Shown piece by piece: positions 13,201-23,209 of a stretch of DNA of 64,000 nucleotides. The stretch is taken from the NCBI GenBank assembly GCA_011799875.1, contig CM022303.1, positions 545,803,368 to 545,867,367 of the forward strand, in the 5' to 3' direction. Positions within the stretch are counted from its first letter, which is position 1, and the number at the start of each line of letters is the position of its first letter. Source of the DNA: Thinopyrum elongatum. Its lineage: Eukaryota > Streptophyta > Magnoliopsida > Poales > Poaceae. A program made the position numbers and the translations under genes. The notes under the pieces are model-generated. The model had not been told where the DNA came from, searched no databases, and worked only from the letters and a program-made list of their open reading frames with translations.

Positions 13201-13435
13201 ACAGAGTCATGCCATGCTTATATAATTCAATGAGTAGGGATAACATTCATTAAACATCGTATATTTTGAAAAGTATGTATTCATGGAGATTATTATGTTG
13301 ATATCAATTACTTCATCGTTCTCAATATTCATAACGTAAGAGATTGCATGATAAGACATGCTAGGTAGCATATCAAAAATTCCATTTTTATCATTTACCT
13401 ACTCGAGGACGAGCAGGAATTAAGTTTCGGGATGC
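10284..13435 (+). other. Non-coding internal region of the A-type element
   Basis: AT-rich DNA with no supported coding sequence. It contains one hairpin pair (about 11067-11088 and 11122-11145). The second is GGGGATGCC with GGCATCCCC around a 6-nt loop, equivalent to the doubled pairs in the B-type internal regions. It also contains the MITE at 11430-11686. Bases 13390-13435, TCATTTACCTACTCGAGGAC and onward, match the 3' end of the internal region in the other two elements. Confidence 0.65.
11430..11686 (+). mobile_element. Stowaway-type MITE
   Basis: A 257-bp unit begins CTCCCTCCATTTTTATTTACTC and ends with the near-complement AATAAAAATGGAGGGAG. It is flanked by TA on both sides (11428-11429 and 11687-11688). 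Short length, terminal inverted repeats, TA target and no ORF fit a Tc1/mariner-derived Stowaway. The host text on either side, TTCACTTATA and TCTTTTTGAG, joins into the empty-site sequence seen near 25310-25330. Orientation is arbitrary. Confidence 0.93.
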
Positions 13436-14964
13436 TGATACGTCTCCAATGTATCTATATTTTTTTATTGTTTCATGCTATTACATTATCACCCTTGTAT
13501 GCTTTATATGCAATTTTATATCATTTTTGCGAACTAACCTATTAACCTAGTGCCCAGTGCTAGTTTCTGTTTTTTCCTATTTTGTTGTTGCGCAGAAAAC
13601 CCATACCAAATGAAGTTCAAACACGACGAAACATTACGATGATTTTTTTCTGGACCAGAAGGGACCTATGAAGCTTCGGGGGGAGACCAGACGCCGCACG
13701 AGAGGAGCACAAACTCACACAGCACTCCCCCAGGGTGGGGGAGGGGGCGTCGTCTGAGTTCCTGGGCCCCTTGCACCTCTGTTTGACCTAATTCCAAGCC
13801 TACAAGTTCCCTAAAATCCAGAAACCACCAGAGCGAGACCCAAAACAATTATTCTGTCGCTGCAATCCTCTTTTCTTCCGTGATCCCATCTGGAGGCGGG
13901 GATCGATCACAGAGGGCTACTACATCAACCGTGCTGCACCTCAGATGATTTGTGAGTAGTTCCCACAGGAGCTGCTGGTCCATAGTGATTAGCTAGATGG
14001 CTTTCTCTCTCTCTCTCTTTGAACTTCAATACAACGTTCTCCTTGGAGTTCTATACAATGTAATCTTCTTTTGTGGTATTTTGTTGGCATCCGATGCATT
14101 GTGGGTTTATGATCAGATTGTTCATTGAAAGTAGTTGAGTTATATTCTGAACTTTATTATGTGTGATTGTTATAGCTATGTAATGCTTTCCAATCGATGA
14201 GTTTCTTTGGCCAAGTTGATGATTAGATCTTCAGTGGAAATGGTGCATAGTAGTAGGTTCAATCTTGCGATGTCCTCACTCTGTGACAGGAGGAGTAGCA
14301 AGGCACGCATTTGTAACATTGCTACTAAGGGTAAAACGATGGGGTTCGATCATATTGACTGGTCTCATTTTGTCTACATTATGTCATCATGCTCCAAGCA
14401 TTACTCTGTTTGTTATGAACTTAATACTTTAAGATGCATGCTGGATAGTAGTCGAGGGGTGGTTTAATAGTAGTAGATGCATATATGGATGTCGTTCTAC
14501 TTGTCATGGACGTAATGCCTATGTACTGATCCTGCCACAAATAACATCATAACTATGTGCTTTTCTATCAATTGCCCAACAGTAATTTGTCTACCCACCA
14601 TTTGCCATGTCCTTGAAAGAGATGCCTCTAGTGAAAGCTATGGCCCCGGGTCCATTCACCATATTTACTAAAACCCTAAAAATCTCGCTACAATTTATTG
14701 ACTATTCTTTTCTTTTGCAATTTATATTTCTATCACTATTAGAATTAATCCTTGCAAGTAATGAGTATAAGTGGATTAACAACCCTCTTGCCCGCCTTGG
14801 GTGCAAGTATTTCGTTTGTGTGTGTAGGTACTTTCGACCTTTGTCTGTGTGAATCTCCTATTGGTTCGAGAACCTTGGTTCTCTACTGAGGAAAATACTA
14901 TCCACTAATATATTGCTTCACCCTTCCACTTCGGGGAAAATCCCAATGTAGCTCACAAGTAGCA
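13436..14964 (+). repeat. 3' LTR of the A-type element
   Basis: Begins TGATACGTCTCCAATG after GGGATGC and ends CAAGTAGCA at 14964, followed by the duplication gatag. ORFs within (for example around 14207-14467) also occur in the other A-type LTRs and are not independent genes. Confidence 0.9.
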
Positions 14965-15053
14965 GATAGCGTTTTTGGGGTGGTAGATGCAGTTGGATTA
15001 ATGGTCTACTTATCATGGACGTATTGCCTATATGAGATTATGTCATGAATGAT

Positions 15054-16484
15054 TGATACGTCTCCAACGTATCTATAATTTACTAACTATTCATACCTTA
15101 TTTACATTAGTTCTACATTGTTTTGGTGCACTTTTATATTATTTTTATGGACTAACATATTAATCTAGTGCCCAGTGCCAGTTCCTATTTTCTTCCATGT
15201 TTTTGTTTCACAGAAAAACCATACCTATAAGAGTCCAAATGCGAAAAAAAATTATGATGATTTTTTATGGAAGAAAAGAGAACCAGGAAGCTTTGAGGGG
15301 GAGCCGAAAGATGCCCGAGGGGCCCATAAGCTCAAGGGGCGCCCTAGAGCGTGTGGGCTGAGCTTGTGGGGCCGTCGTGACACCTCCTGATGTGGATCCA
15401 ACGCAGGAAATTCTTATATATTGAGAAACCTCCGAAAAGTAACTTGAAACATTTTCTGCGGCGCTGCAAGCCACTGTTCCAAAGAGATCTCATCTATAGG
15501 CCTTTTACGGCACCCTGCCGAAGGGGGAAGCCATCACAGAGTCCATCTTCATCATTCTTGCTGCCTCCATGGTGATGCGTGAGTAGTTCACCATCGGGGT
15601 TGATGGTTTGTACCAGTAGCTATGTGTTTGATCTCTCTCTCTCTCACTCTCTCTCTCTCTCATGTTCTTGATTTGACACGATCTTGATGTATCATGAGCT
15701 TTATCAATATAATTGGATCACATTATGTTCACCTCCCTCTCTTATTTTTGTGGTGAATTGAGTCTTACTCTTTGAGGTTTGTTTATGTTGGATTGAATAT
15801 TTTGGATTTGAGATCACTTGATGCATGTCATGACTTGCGGATATGACATTGTGGTGTTCTAGGTGACATAAAGTTTAATTGATGTGTATCATATGGTGTT
15901 GTCGTAGTACGATATCTAGAACTATTCGTGATACTTTGGGGGTGGTTCAATAGATTGATTGGAAACACAACTTTTAGGCGGTGAAATACGATTTCATCCT
16001 ACTTTATCCGATAGGAATAGAGACTTTGGAGTGATTCTTTGCCGCACTTTGAGGGATTTTCATGTGATTCAATTATGTTAATCTTGTTGAGAGATTGCAC
16101 TAACGAAAGTATGAACCCTAGGCCTTGCTTCCAAGCATTGAGACACCGTTTTTTCTCTCTTTTGTTACTTTCTACCTTGCCATATTTAATTGTTCATATT
16201 ATAAAAACCTATTTCTACCATCCATATTACACATTTATCATCACCTCTTCGCCGAGCTAGTGTACCTATACAACTGACAATTGTATTGGGTGTGTTGGGG
16301 ACACAAGAGACTACCTATATTTGGTTGCAGGATTGTTTGAGAGAGAACCATCTTCATCCTACACCCCCCACGGATTGGTAAACCTTAGGTTACCCACTTG
16401 AGGGAAATTTGATGTTGTCCTACAAAACTCTGGGCTTGGAGGCCCAACAAGGTCTACATAAATAAAGGTGCGTAGTAGACATCA
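15054..16484 (+). mobile_element. Solo B-type LTR
   Basis: A single 1431-bp LTR running from TGATACGTCTCCAACG to GTAGTAGACATCA. The perfect 5-bp duplication atgat lies at 15049-15053 and 16485-16489, and no internal sequence is attached. It matches the 5521-6883 LTR (reverse complement) and 26704-28339. It arose by recombination between the two LTRs of a full insertion. It contains CT-rich microsatellites at about 15633-15660. Confidence 0.93.
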
Positions 16485-16587
16485 ATGATCATAGTCATAA
16501 ATATTGCAATCTTTTTAATTGCCCAACTATAATTCATTTACCATGCCATTCGCATGTTTTCGAGAGAGAGATGCGACTACTGAACCT

Positions 16588-17917
16588 TGATGAGCGTTAT
16601 TTTTACGCTCATCAAACCTGAGTTTTAACCGAGATATTTTATAAAAACCAAGAAATTCGCTTCGATATTGCTACTAAGGACTAATAAATGCAAATGATTC
16701 TAAATATCCGATATTTATATTGTTTTCATAGGAAATGGGTTATTTATGGACGAAATAAAGCCAGTAGACGGAAAGGAGGAAAGAGGAGATCAAGTGGGAG
16801 GCACACCAGGGGAAACAGAGCAAAAGACGGCGTTCCATACGACTACAGGTGCTCGTATGCACGGTTTAATGGACTGCCAGAGGCGTCGCCTAATCCACCT
16901 GAACAAACTTTATAAAGGACCCTACACTAGAAGAGCAACAAAGCAACCCTTCAAGCCATCGTTGAGACCTACATCCTCATCAGCAACCCTAGCCGCCACC
17001 ATTTCCCATCTCCATAGCCCCGCCATCTCCACCATCATAGCACTCATCCAACTAGCCATAGTTTGTAATCGTGTATCACATCCGGCAACTATTGCAAGAC
17101 ATATTATCAATCAATCTCCATGACGTGCTCTTCAATGGTTCCTCCTTGTGATATGATCACCATATGTGAGTAGTTCGGTAAGGTCATGGGTTGAGCCATA
17201 GCCATAAAATCCTATGTATTTGTTAGAGGGGTCGATGGAAGTACTTTGAATTAAGGTCCCGTATGTGTAACATAAAATTGCTTTGTAGTTGTCTCTTGTG
17301 TCGTCCGTGTTCTTCACCCCTGCAGGAACCCATGATCATGGAGAATGAGCCACAGAGAGGCTAAGGGCAGGGAGACTGTGAAGTGTTATTTGAAAACTAG
17401 TGAGAGTAAGGTTCAGTACGGTAACACTGATCCTATCCTTGAGGATCCAAGATGTTTAGTCATTAAACACCCAATGCTTTTGTCTGATTTCTATCTTAAT
17501 TATGGGGGAAACTCCGTGCAATGGAAAGGGCCTTTTGGTTTGACAAGTGACTCTTGATGCAAGAAGCATGCCGGTCAAGTTGTAATTTGGACACATCCCC
17601 CACTTCAATATGTTGCAAGCACATCTCGATGGATTAATTCCAGAGCATAAATTAATATCATGATGATTTCATTAACAAATATATGGTTGTAAGAAAAGTC
17701 CTTATACCCATGCCTATTATTTTTATAAGTGTTTTTAGTTTCAACTTGATTTTGATCTGGTTAAAAGCTGGGATTAATACTCCTGCAAAAGCTTGGTAGA
17801 AACCTGTGACTTCCAGTGTGCCTTCCTCTCATGGGTTCAATAACTCGGGGCCACCTCTGGGGAAAAAAGGTGAGAATCCTTTCTGCTACTTTACCAGATC
17901 ACTAAAGGGTCTAATCA
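16588..17917 (+). mobile_element. Solo LTR of an unassigned family, with a terminal hairpin
   Basis: A 1330-bp unit starts TGATGAGCGT and ends CTAATCA. It is flanked by the perfect 5-bp duplication aacct at 16583-16587 and 17918-17922. Its first 27 bases form a perfect 10-bp inverted repeat with a 7-base loop (16588-16614). A TATA-like TTTATAAAGG lies near 16910 on the plus strand. TG/CA ends, a 5-bp duplication and absence of internal genes favour a solo LTR. ORFs of up to 125 codons inside show no recognisable domain and I do not call them genes. Confidence 0.8.
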
Positions 17918-18428
17918 AACCTATGGCCCACGGGTCTGTTCTTTATTAATAAATTCTTCTACAAAAAATGCTCTTTTATTTGCCTTGCTATTTTACCACT
18001 ACCTATCGTTGTTTGCTTTTAATCTTGTAACTAGCGAGACAAGGGGCTTGAAAACCGTCTTGCCATGTTGGGTGCAAGGTTTTATTTTGTTTGTGTGTAG
18101 GTGTTGGTTATCTTGTTAGTATAGAATATCCTAGTGGTTCGATAAACCTTAATGTTCTTAACTGAGGGAAAACTTTGTTGTTGTTCTACTTCACCCTTCC
18201 TATTTGGGGAAACCCAATGACTCTTGCGGGTGTAGCAAAGAAATTCCGGCCCAGTTGTCGGGGAGTCTTCTACTACCAAATTAGGTGCCTTCACACAAAC
18301 TTTTGCTTCTTGTTTTGTTTCTTGCCTAATTACTTATGCTTCTTACTTCGCTTGCATCTTTGCTTGCCAATTTTTTTTCCAAAATACCAAAAAAATTACC
18401 TTTATGTTACTATCTTGTGTTTGCTATC

Positions 18429-18632
18429 ATGACATGCCCTCATTCTCATGCTATGATACCTGAATTAGAATTTCTTCATTTTGAAGAAAGGCAAGGTGAG
18501 AGTTGGAAAGATGCTTGGTTTAGAATAATTGAATCCCACAATAATTCCACTATTAAAATGATTTGAAAATTCTTCCTAGAAAATTTCATGTGGGTTTATC
18601 TCTACATAATAGGAATATGTTGGATTATGGTG
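18429..18632 (+). pseudogene. Truncated gag-like remnant of element X
   Basis: After the X LTR (ending near 18237) and a decayed primer site, an ATG at 18429 opens a frame with ELEFLHFEERQGESWKDAW and FRIIESHNNSTIKM, then a stop at 18564. The pattern ...GESxKxAWxRIxxxxNxST... is shared with 9638-9925 in the A-type element, so this is the family's Gag N-terminus. The homologous text continues past the stop to about 18632, where GC-rich unrelated DNA starts. Confidence 0.5.
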
Positions 18633-19154
18633 CCAAAGTGCAGGCGGACACCGCGACGAAGGCGCAAGCGGAGGTGGATGCTAGGGCAACCGGGGCCGCA
18701 GTCGGCTAGGGAACACCAGGCGCCGGGCAGCCGGAAGTCGAGCAGACGGGCACGTCGGAGGGGTCATGCTGGCCGGAAGAAGGAGGACCGCCACCCAGCA
18801 TGGAGGTCGCACTGCGAGACTCCCCGCCCTGACACTTCGGGGGCCGGACGCATGAGTCTCCGGATGCGGTTCCAAGCCGAGGCCCGCGGGCAGCAGCTCC
18901 ACCGCCCGACTGCAGCGGGACTGGGTGGATGCCAGAGAGATCATCAGCGGAGCACCCATACGGGGCATGGTGCCTCTGGTGAGGTCGGCAGGGGCGGATA
19001 TTGCTGAGTGCCGTTACCAGGTGAAGGCGCTCGCGAGCACGCTCCTCTGGGTGGAGCGATCCGTCGCGGTGAGTTTTTCTTGCAGTCGGCTGTTTTGACC
19101 CTTTTGCGCTTTTGATTTGCACTTTCTCGTTCTTGCCATCTTGCGTGCTTTCCA

Positions 19155-19222
19155 GTGGGGGCGCGCCAGTGCACCCACTGGGTGTAGCCCCCAAGGGTCT
19201 AGCCGGCTGCGAAGCAGCCGGG
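19155..19222 (+). repeat. Structured intron element, copy 1
   Basis: Lies within the first putative intron. It contains GGGGGC paired with GCCCCC across an insert holding GTGCACCCACT, then a perfect palindrome CCGGCTGC-gaa-GCAGCCGG at 19203-19221. A second copy is at 19426-19493 in the next putative intron. Confidence 0.75.
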
Positions 19223-19425
19223 TCAAGCCTTCTCGAGAGTCTTTGTTTTTGAATCTTCCTTGTTTTTGCGCAAAACATGAACGACCAGCGGGCGACGATG
19301 TATAATCGGCTGATGAGACACTATTGGGAAAGCAAAGCCCACAACGATGTGCTCCAGATCCAGCTTGCAACTAGGGAGGCGGAGTTATAGCAGGCCCAAG
19401 GTGCGTGTGAAGCCTGCTTTTTTTA

Positions 19426-19493
19426 CTGGGGGCGCGGCAGTGCACCCACTTAGGGTAGCCCCCGAGATTCGGGCCGGCTGCAGAGCAGCCGGG
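19426..19493 (+). repeat. Structured intron element, copy 2
   Basis: Diverged copy of 19155-19222. It has the same order of features: GGGGGCGCG, GTGCACCCACT, GCCCCC, then CCGGCTGC-aga-GCAGCCGG at 19474-19492. The stem is retained while the flanking bases differ. Confidence 0.75.
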
Positions 19494-20061
19494 CCGAATC
19501 TTCTTGAACTTGTCTTCTTACTTCTTGCCGGATACTGAAACCTCTGGCTTTCTGCAGCCGCCGCCACATTCCTCCAAAGCCGGCTGGACGAGTCTGTGTG
19601 GCAATTCGGCGAGCGTGAGCAAGAGCGCCGACGAGCCGCCGAAGAGCGTGATTGGCTGCAGGTGGAGAAGGACCAGCTGGTGGCCAACTACCTTGCGAAG
19701 CTCAAGAGGTGGGGCGAAGAGTGCCACGACTTGATAGCCGAGGAAGAGATGGAGGCGACGGAGTGGGCGACGAAGGAGGAGCCGGTGCTATGGGAGATGC
19801 GACGGGTGGACGCGCTCTTCGCCCTAAGTTTTTATCGCTGCCACTGGCCGGCTACCGCCTGCAATGCACGAACCAACGTCCTGACTTTTCTTTTGCTTTG
19901 GTTTCTTCAGGGACTTTCCCAGATCTCCAAGGCATGGCCGAGGGGGGCGTGAGGGGGCACCATGAGTACCGGAGGCGCCAACGCCATGCCATTGAAGAAG
20001 GCGCCATCTGGGATGGACGAGAGATGACTCTCGTAGCCGATGTCCAGGAGCCGCTGCTCAG

Positions 20062-21622
20062 TGATGCGTCTCCAACGTATCTATAATTTTTTATTGTTCC
20101 ATGCTATTATAGTATCAATCTTGGATGTTTTATAGACAATTATATATCATTTTTTGTGACTAATCTATTAAACTAGTGCCCAGTGCCAGTTGTTGTTTTT
20201 TGCTTGTCTTTGGCTTTTCAGGAAATCAATATCAAACAGAGTCCAAACGGAGAAAAAATTATGGATTAATTTTTTCTAGACCAGAAGGGACCCTAGAAGG
20301 TTCAGGAGAAGACCTGAAGAGTCACGAGAGAGCGATAAGCTCGAGAGGCGCGCCCTAGGCCGGTAGGTGCGCCCCCAGGCTTGTGGGCCCCTCATGGCAC
20401 CTCTTGACCTAATTCCACCTCTATAAATTCCCAAATATTCCCAATACATCGGAGAGCCACCGCAAATACTTTTTCCGCCGCTGCAAGTTTCAGTTCTTCT
20501 GTGATCCCATCTTGGGCCTTTTCCGGTACTCTGTCCGAGGGGGAACCGATCACGGGGGGCTTCTACATCAACCTTTCTGCCCTTCCAATGATGTGTGAGT
20601 AGTTTACCACAGTCCTATGGATCCATATCTAGTAGCTATATGGCTTCTTCTCTCTCTTTGATCTTCAATACAATGTTCTCCTCGATGTTCTTGGAGATCT
20701 ATTCGATGTAATCTTCTTTTGCTGTGTGTTTGTTGGGATCCGATGAATTATGGGTTTATGATCAGATTATTCATGAATTTTTATTTGAGTCTTCTCTGAA
20801 CTCTTTTATGCATGACTGTTGAAGCTTTGTATTTCTCTCTGATCTATCCATTTGGTTTGGCTAACTAGATTGATTTATCTTGCAATGGGAGAGGTGCTTT
20901 GTAATGGGTTCAATCTTGCGGTGATCTATATATATCCCAGTGACAGAAGGGGACAAGACATGTATTTGTATTGTTACCATTATGGGAAAATGACGGGTTT
21001 AATCATATTGCTTGAGTTTCCTTTGTCTACATCATGTCATCTTGATTAAGGCGTTACTCCGTTCTTTATGAACTTAATACTGTAGATGCATGTTGGATAG
21101 CGGTCGATGTGTGGAGTAATAGTAGTAGATGCAGGCAGGAGTCGGTCTACTGGTCTCGGATGTGATGCCTATATACATGATCATTGCCTTGAATACCATC
21201 ATAACTATGCGCTTTTCTATCAATTGCCCTACAGTAATTTTTTACCCACCCTATGCTTTTTGTTCGAGAGAGAAGCCTCTAGTGAAAACTATGGGACCCG
21301 GGTCCGCCTTTACCATATATTAAAATCCAAAAATACCTTGCTGCAATTTATTTACCGTTCTTTTATTTTTTTTGTTTTTGTTTATCTACCTATCATTATA
21401 AGATTTAATCCTTGCAAGTAACCGCCGAGGGGATTGACAACCCCTTGATCGCATTGGGTGCAAGGATTTGCTCTTTTGTGTGTAGGTGTTGTTCACGAGG
21501 TTTCGCGTGGTTCTCCTACTGGATTGATAACCTTGGTTCTTAACTGTGGGATATACTTATCTCTGCTGTACTGCATCATCCTCTCCTCTTCAAGGAAATC
21601 CCAACGCAGCTCACAAGTAGCA
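20062..21622 (+). repeat. 5' LTR (A-type) of the recombinant element
   Basis: 1561 bp, TGATGCGTCTCCAACG to CAAGTAGCA. It is collinear with 7940-9479 and 60157-61692. Typical landmarks are CTAGTGCCCAGTGCCAGTT near 20175, GGTTCGATAACC-like text near 21520 and CTCACAAGTAGCA at the end. Confidence 0.85.
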
Positions 21623-21633
21623 GGAAGAATTTT

Positions 21634-21651
21634 TGGCGCTGTTGCTGGGGA
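21634..21651 (+). other. Primer-binding site of the recombinant element
   Basis: TGGCGCTGTTGCTGGGGA lies 12 bases after the LTR end. It has the same spacing and nearly the same sequence as in the A-type element. Confidence 0.75.
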
Positions 21652-21835
21652 GACATTGCCAAAACCTATGAAGTACCTTTGCATAAACTATCATCTACTT
21701 GCATTTACTTTCATTTGCCATTTGGCTCACATTTTCATCTCCCCCACTTCTAAAATGTTTTTTTACAAAAAACACAAAAATACTTTTGTTTGCCTTCTTG
21801 TTTGTTTGCTTATTTGCTTGTTTGAAGTAGCTATC

Positions 21836-22590
21836 ATGTCTGAATTTGAGAAAATTATTGTTGAAAGCGCTAGTGAAGATAACACTAGTGAGACTCTTGA
21901 GGAAAAATAATAATCCCACTATTTTGGAGGGTTATGAATCTTCTTGTAATAATTATGAAAATGGATTTGGAGAGGTCATGACTTTATTGAGTGATGAATC
22001 CACTATCTTGGAAGAGGTTTCAGTTGAGTATGATAAAAAAGTTGCCATATATGATGATTATTGTGATGATATGTATGCTATAAAGAGTAATGATATCCAA
22101 GAAACTTGTCATCATGATTTTAATGATCAAATTGATTATGTGGATCAAGTATCATGTGATAGTTATTTTTGTTGATTTTGCTCCCACTATTATGAATGAG
22201 AAGGAATTTGCTTATGTGGAGAGTAATAAAATTTCTATGCTTGTGGATCATGAAAAGAATGCTTTGTGTGATAGTTATATTGTTGAATTCATTCATGATA
22301 CTACTTAAAATTATTATGAGAGAGGAATATATGCTTCTACACATCTCAATAATATCAAGTTTCCTCTCTATGTGTTGAAAATCTTGATGTCATGCTTGTT
22401 TTGCCTTCCTATGCTAGTTGATTCTTGTTCCCATAAATTGTTTGCTCACAAAATCCCTATGCATAGGAAGTTTGTTAGACTTAAATGCGCTTGCCATGTG
22501 ATTCATGATGCTCTATTTGTGTTTTATCCCTATGCTAGTCATATGCTTCATGATGCTCCCATTATGTTTCAATTCTTATCTTTTATGTGA
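21836..22590 (+). pseudogene. Broken acidic ORF of unknown function, second copy
   Basis: An ATG at 21836 starts MSEFEKIIVESASEDNTSE and stops at 21908-21910. The reading continues in a second frame with NPTILEGYESSCNN, GFGEVMTLLSDESTILEE and YDDYCDDMYAIK. A third frame carries FAPTIMNEKEFAYVESNK, then LVDHEKNALCDSYIVEF, a stop at 22306-22308, and LNNIKFPLYVLK up to 22590. The motifs after PTILEG match the minus-strand copy at 4544-5395, but the ~110 N-terminal residues of that copy are missing. This marks a likely recombination point near 21910-21920. No known domain is seen; the protein is acidic and lies in the gag position. Confidence 0.6.
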
Positions 22591-23209
22591 GCATCATTGA
22601 AATCATCATGCCTAGCCAAAAAAGCCTTAAAGAAAAGCGCTTGTTGGGATACAACCCAACATTTACCCCTACTGTTTTTTGTGTTCACATGATTAATATA
22701 TTGTAGTAATCTTGTTTTATAGCTTTTGTTTCAATGAAGTGCCAAGTAAAGCCTTTGGGATAGTGTGGATGATAGTTGACTTGATTCTGTGAAAAAAATA
22801 GAAACTTTTGCACCAAGTTCTGGAATTTTGTAAATTCACATATAAGTGCTTTTGCTCTTAATTTTATACACATAATTTATATACAAATTCACTATGTTTT
22901 CCTAATTTTTTTGGATTTTTTGGATCTACGGAAGTATGGTCATTGTTCAGATCATTGCAGACTATTCTGTTTTTTATAGATTCTGTTTTCAATGCATAGT
23001 TTGCTTGTTTTCTAGTTTCTATGGCTTATATTGCTCAATATAAATTGTGGAAATGATATGGTACAGTAGGAATTGTGTGATAAAAATTATGAATCTTGTC
23101 TTTGACAGTACCAAAGTGAATGATTTGCACTTTATCAAACTAACCCATCTCACGAAGTTTCGTTAAGTTTTGTGTGATTGAAGTTTTCAAGTTTTGTGTG
23201 AGATATCGA
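22591..23209 (+). other. Non-coding internal DNA of the recombinant element
   Basis: AT-rich, no supported ORF. The text GCGCTTGTTGGGATACAACCC at about 22640 matches the equivalent spot after the gag-like region in the A-type element (about 10460) and in the B-type element (about 4360, minus strand). It is a conserved landmark of the internal regions. Confidence 0.55.

Larger units (their letters stand above)
7940..14964 (+). mobile_element. Complete non-autonomous Gypsy-type LTR retrotransposon, A-type LTRs
   Basis: Two LTRs (1540 and 1529 bp) flank 3956 bp of internal DNA. A perfect 5-bp target duplication, gatag, lies at 7935-7939 and 14965-14969. A primer-binding site follows the 5' LTR, and a polypurine-like stretch (GTTTCGGGATGC) precedes the 3' LTR. 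Only a frameshifted gag-like remnant is present and no pol, so movement needed proteins in trans. The LTRs differ visibly from each other (for example in the first 100 bases), so the insertion is not recent. A Stowaway MITE sits inside. It is inserted in the LTR of X. Confidence 0.92.
7079..18632 (+). mobile_element. Degenerate Gypsy-type LTR retrotransposon X, LTR split by three insertions
   Basis: Removing the insertions at 7940-14964, 15054-16484 and 16588-17917, with one copy of each target duplication, restores a continuous LTR of roughly 1.36 kb (7079-7939, 14970-15053, 16490-16587, 17923-18237). It matches the A-type LTRs, for example GCATGCTGGATAG and GGGTGCAAGG. The LTR lacks its first ~100 bases. 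It is followed by a decayed primer-binding site (about 18247-18264) and a gag remnant, then is replaced abruptly by GC-rich DNA at about 18633. It is the oldest layer of this nest, since three elements interrupt it. Confidence 0.7.
18633..20061 (+). pseudogene. GC-rich, intron-containing, coiled-coil ORF fragment of unknown origin
   Basis: The composition changes sharply from AT-rich to GC-rich. Exon-like stretches can be read on the plus strand. About 18915-19069 reads RDWVDAREIISGAPIRGM with VKALASTLLWVERSVA. About 19275-19400 reads MNDQRATMYNRLMRHYWE (with one internal stop near 19387). About 19557-19815 reads RLDESVWQFGEREQERRR, then VEKDQLVANYLAKLKRWGEE, charged and coiled-coil-like. The stretches are separated by GT...AG gaps (GTGAGTTTTT at 19070; GTGCGTGTGA at 19401 to CTTTCTGCAG; CTTTGGTTTCTTCAG at about 19911). 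Stops occur earlier (18708). Both ends are truncated against LTR elements. Such spliced coiled-coil ORFs are common in plant transposons, but I cannot name the family. Confidence 0.45.

Noticed and set aside
16746..17123. 125-codon ORF in the solo LTR as a gene
   Set aside because: It lies wholly inside a solo LTR with a target duplication, spans the TATA box and has no recognisable domain.
18588..19952. Long overlapping ORFs on both strands in the GC-rich island
   Set aside because: High GC content lowers stop frequency. Minus-strand ORFs (for example 18706-19278) lack any recognisable motif and cross the putative introns, so only the plus-strand exon-like pieces are kept.
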